64,000 bases of DNA from NCBI RefSeq assembly GCF_038003045.1, contig NZ_JBBOOK010000001.1, positions 2,108,001 to 2,172,000 on the forward strand. The letters run 5' to 3'. Positions 61,102-64,000 of the stretch are shown one piece after another. Every line of letters begins with the position of its first letter. The stretch's first letter is position 1. Below the pieces are notes generated by a model. It was not told where the DNA came from, made no database searches, and saw only the letters and a list, made by a program, of their open reading frames with translations. The position numbers and the translations under genes were made by a program. This DNA is from Sporosarcina sp. FSL W7-1349. Its GTDB lineage: Bacteria; Bacillota; Bacilli; Bacillales_A; Planococcaceae.

Positions 61102-64000
61102 TTAGTTACTATTAACTGTCAATCCAGCAACTGGAATAACGTAACCATCAACTGAAATACCTTTTCCATTTTCAACTGTGATAGCTGTACCGTTGTTTAC
61201 AGTTGTATTAGCTGGTAATGTCAGAACTACAACGTTATTATCTGTTCCAGCTTTAATAGTTGCTCTAGTAGCAGTTACATCTGTACCAGCAATATCAATC
61301 GTAACAGAAGATCCTAGAGTAACATTATGAGTGAATGTAAGCTCTAACTGATCAGCAGTTGCTGCTGCTGCAGCTTGACCACCAGAAAATGCAAACGCTG
61401 CAGTAACTACTGCTAGATCTGTTGCATTTACATTAGCATCCAATGCAACAGTTACATCTAGTTCATCCTCAATTGCATCTTTAATGTTAGCAAGTGTAGT
61501 AGTGATTGTTCCATCATTTGCACTAACATTTGCAAGTTCAATTGTTAATTTAGCAGCTTGAGTGCTTGTAGCAGGCGTTAAAGTAGTTTCGATTGCTTGA
61601 TTGTTTTTATTATCAACAAATTCGATCTCTACGCCATTTAACTCTGTTCCAGCATTTTCTGCAGTTACTGTCAATACGTTTGCTACTGCTGCTGTAGCTT
61701 GTGCTCCTGGATCTGCTGGAGTAGCAGCTGTGTAAGTTGCACTATTTAAACCTAAAGCAAAGTTAGTATTAAAGTAGTTTGCTAGTGAAGCTGCAGTTAC
61801 AGGGCTCGTTTGTACTAATCCAAGGACACCAGTTTGAGCAGTTCCTTTATCAGCCGCGATTAAAGATGTATAAGGTGCATAGTTAGCCAATGCTGTTGCT
61901 ACTTCTTGTACAGTTGTAGCAGCATTTACTGCATCCACTACTGAAGGAGTTGTTCCTCCACCTGTACTTGAACCAATAGCTAAGATTGTGAATGTAATCT
62001 CACCACTAGAGTTTTTGAAGTATTGAACTGTGTTAGCATTTTTGTTAGCATCAATTAGATCTTCAAATTGTGTTGCGCCGATTTCAACGTTCTTACCGCT
62101 TCTTTGATCATAATATTTTACTTTTTTATCATCAAATTCCGCTTTGTAATTAATTTCTTTTTTACCTGCAAATGTGAATTTCTTTTTATCTTTATCAAAT
62201 TCAGCAATAGTTCCTTGGAATGAGTTTCCTACTTCTCCAGCTGATCTGAAGCTTGCTTTCGCAACTTTACTTTCTGAAAGACGTGCAGTTTTCCACTCAT
62301 TATTGTGATCTTGATATTCGGCTTGACCGTATGATTTTACATCTACAGATGCAGATTCTCCTCTAGATGCTACATAAAGTTTAGCGCTGTTAGAATTTAC
62401 TGTTGCAGGCGTAAATGTTTCACCACGACGAGTAGAGATTACAGTTGCTTCATCGTAGTTACCGACATCATCAGCATCCGTCCAAACATAAACATCTTCG
62501 TTTCCTGTGTTTGTTACTTGGAAAGTAGCTTTGAAGTTACGAACTGAATCAGAATATTTCTTGCCGCTTTGGTTTGCTACTGTGTAATCAAAGTATACAA
62601 CATCGTTTCCATCTTGTGTACGATTGTCTTTGATTTCAGCACCAGTACCGTTGTTATAAACTTTTAATCTGCTACCTTCTACTTTTTCTTCAGCAAAGTA
62701 TGTGATACCAGCAACTTTGTTTGGTTCTCCATCTTCAAGAGTACCTTCTTTATTGTTAGCAGAGTTAATGTCAAGCCATACTACTGGAGTTGCATAGTCT
62801 TTCGTATTACCAGCAGCAGTTGCGATTTGGAATTCCCCTTCACCTTTCGAGTCAAGTTTAAGGGTAATTTGTTGGTCTCTAGAACCAGCTACAAACGATC
62901 TGTCACCTTTAAGGTCTGCATCTTCAACAAATACTGCATTTGTTTTTGTAGCGATCACATTATCCAGAATTTCATCAAATGCTACGTTGACAACTTCTCC
63001 AGCTGCTGCTTTACCATCTTCGTCTTTAACGACAACTTTATAAACACGTCCGTTACCTAGACCCGTTGCAGCTTCTTCTCCGCCATCACGAGTTAACTCG
63101 ATTGCATATTTTGATTGGATAGCACCGAATGTTACTTCTTTTGCACGAACTTGTAATTCTGTACGTTCCAATTTATTTTTCTCAGTAGCTGTTGTTCCTG
63201 AATTGTCAATAAATGCAACAAGTGTTGCTTTATCGTTCGTACCAGAAACAGTTACTGTTGCTTCACCTTTCGAGTCAGTTTCAACTGTTACTTCTTGAAC
63301 TCTACCGTTGTTCAATTGGTAAGGAGTTACTCCATTTACAGTTGCATCTGAAAGTTCATTCACATTAACATCAACGTTTTCAACAAATGTTAAATGTACA
63401 GTTTCGTTTTCAACTGGTTTTCCAGTCTTAGGATTTTTATAAGTGATTTTATAAACTTTGTTTTCACCATTGTTTAGTTTGTCACCTTTTTTATCGTCCT
63501 CTTCAAGAGTTAGGATTGTGTCTACACCCCACCAGATTGTCGCAAAATCACGAACTGCCGGTGCGCCTGTTGGATAAACAGCTACTTCATCCGCATATCC
63601 AGCGTTATATTGAGTGTAAGAATACGTAGCAATACCATCAGCATTAGTAAATGCTTCTGCAACGATATCTTGGTTCAAGCTGTTGTTTGCAGCGTCGATA
63701 TTGAAAGTAACAGGTACTCCTGCTTCTTTCGTACCGATATCAGCTGAAAGGATTACTTGTTTACCAACTACGCCTTGTGCTGATGTAGTGTTCAAATCGA
63801 TTTTTGTAGGAATTACAGCAGAAACCCCTTCAAATGAACCGATTTCTTCATTATTTAGAGAAACCGTGTATTTCTCTCCACCTTTTTGAACGGCAGTCGT
63901 CAATACAACAGTTTTGTTATCAGTTTGTTTCACAGCTGCATTGGAAACTGTCAAGCCTTCGATTGTGAAGTTTAGAGAGTTTACGTTTTCAACCGCATCT
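61102..64000 (-). CDS. S-layer protein body C3, 5' end beyond the window
   Basis: An open frame that continues past 64000. The part inside the window starts at DAVENVNSLNFTIEGLTVSN, about 13 residues into the shared body of C1 and C2, so the junction codon should lie about 39 bases outside. The shared body runs to about 61990 (near QYFKNSSGEITFTIL). The C-terminal 290 residues are unique, with Ala/Thr-rich segments (VVDAVNAATTVQEVATALAN) and an Ig-like end. Whether this copy is silent or joined to a signal peptide and SLH domains (the expressed gene) cannot be seen here. Confidence 0.88.
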   Translation of the reverse strand, partial: DAVENVNSLNFTIEGLTVSNAAVKQTDNKTVVLTTAVQKGGEKYTVSLNNEEIGSFEGVSAVIPTKIDLNTTSAQGVVGKQVILSADIGTKEAGVPVTFNIDAANNSLNQDIVAEAFTNADGIATYSYTQYNAGYADEVAVYPTGAPAVRDFATIWWGVDTILTLEEDDKKGDKLNNGENKVYKITYKNPKTGKPVENETVHLTFVENVDVNVNELSDATVNGVTPYQLNNGRVQEVTVETDSKGEATVTVSGTNDKATLVAFIDNSGTTATEKNKLERTELQVRAKEVTFGAIQSKYAIELTRDGGEEAATGLGNGRVYKVVVKDEDGKAAAGEVVNVAFDEILDNVIATKTNAVFVEDADLKGDRSFVAGSRDQQITLKLDSKGEGEFQIATAAGNTKDYATPVVWLDINSANNKEGTLEDGEPNKVAGITYFAEEKVEGSRLKVYNNGTGAEIKDNRTQDGNDVVYFDYTVANQSGKKYSDSVRNFKATFQVTNTGNEDVYVWTDADDVGNYDEATVISTRRGETFTPATVNSNSAKLYVASRGESASVDVKSYGQAEYQDHNNEWKTARLSESKVAKASFRSAGEVGNSFQGTIAEFDKDKKKFTFAGKKEINYKAEFDDKKVKYYDQRSGKNVEIGATQFEDLIDANKNANTVQYFKNSSGEITFTILAIGSSTGGGTTPSVVDAVNAATTVQEVATALANYAPYTSLIAADKGTAQTGVLGLVQTSPVTAASLANYFNTNFALGLNSATYTAATPADPGAQATAAVANVLTVTAENAGTELNGVEIEFVDNKNNQAIETTLTPATSTQAAKLTIELANVSANDGTITTTLANIKDAIEDELDVTVALDANVNATDLAVVTAAFAFSGGQAAAAATADQLELTFTHNVTLGSSVTIDIAGTDVTATRATIKAGTDNNVVVLTLPANTTVNNGTAITVENGKGISVDGYVIPVAGLTVNSN

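Noticed and set aside
1..64000. tRNA or rRNA gene as an attachment site for the recombinase region
   Set aside because: I found no tRNA-like cloverleaf or rRNA sequence in the window, so the region does not look like a tRNA-integrated element here.

Overview
The window comes from a low-GC Gram-positive, spore-former-type bacterium. Supporting signs are strong AGGAGG ribosome sites, frequent TTG and GTG starts, SLH-domain surface proteins, a subtilisin-like protease, YhgE/Pip and SwrC-type homologues, and S-layer proteins with AT-rich, highly expressed-type codon use. The S-layer proteins and overall composition suggest the Planococcaceae/Caryophanaceae (a Sporosarcina- or Lysinibacillus-like genus). 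This is inferred from gene content only; there is no rRNA or tRNA gene in the window.

Region 1 (about 0-15.5 kb) is metabolic and mostly conventional. It holds a YesM/YesN-type two-component system with a co-transcribed membrane protein, an oligopeptide-type binding lipoprotein, an acetamidase/formamidase, a proline iminopeptidase, and a divergent set made of a sodium:solute symporter, a 49-residue membrane protein and hydantoinase/oxoprolinase B and A subunits. An RpiR regulator and an ornithine-cyclodeaminase-family enzyme follow. Together they look like uptake and breakdown of peptides, amides and cyclic amides. Region 2 (15.5-26 kb) is an RND efflux operon (membrane-fusion lipoprotein plus SwrC-like pump) with a divergent TetR gene and palindromic operators placed in the promoters, then a YhgE/Pip membrane protein with a second TetR regulator. 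Region 3 (26-31 kb) is accessory: a WHH/HNH nuclease-like protein between two related hairpins, a DUF488-DUF488-dual-OB operon, a secreted subtilase and an SLH-like remnant.

Region 4 (about 32-64 kb) is the unusual part. Three long homologous S-layer protein bodies (C1 at 32.9-36.1 kb on +, C2 at 45.1-47.8 kb on -, C3 from 61.1 kb to the window end on -) share about 660 residues and then have unrelated C-terminal ends. C1 and C2 have no signal peptide, no SLH anchor and no convincing ribosome site. Both begin abruptly at the same codon, inside an identical 17-base sequence. C2 also sits directly behind a strong intrinsic terminator. They look like silent S-layer cassettes awaiting recombination behind an anchor/promoter segment that is not in the window. 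Around them are one stand-alone tyrosine recombinase next to C1, two intact tandem recombinase pairs (A+B) at 48.06-50.8 kb and 53.6-55.4 kb, and at least six decayed or chimeric recombinase relics. A small serine resolvase and a family of dispersed repeats that ends each cassette are also present. One A-type recombinase carries four tandem DNA-binding modules with an exact 113-residue period. Interspersed cargo includes SLH-domain surface proteins, secreted proteins of unknown function, two stand-alone Mrr-type reader-domain proteins, and a ComEC-like metallohydrolase with a DUF3006 partner.

The proposed system is S-layer (surface coat) variation by cassette switching, with an expanded and actively decaying set of tyrosine recombinases as the likely machinery. 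The cassettes and recombinases are seen directly; the switching itself is inference.
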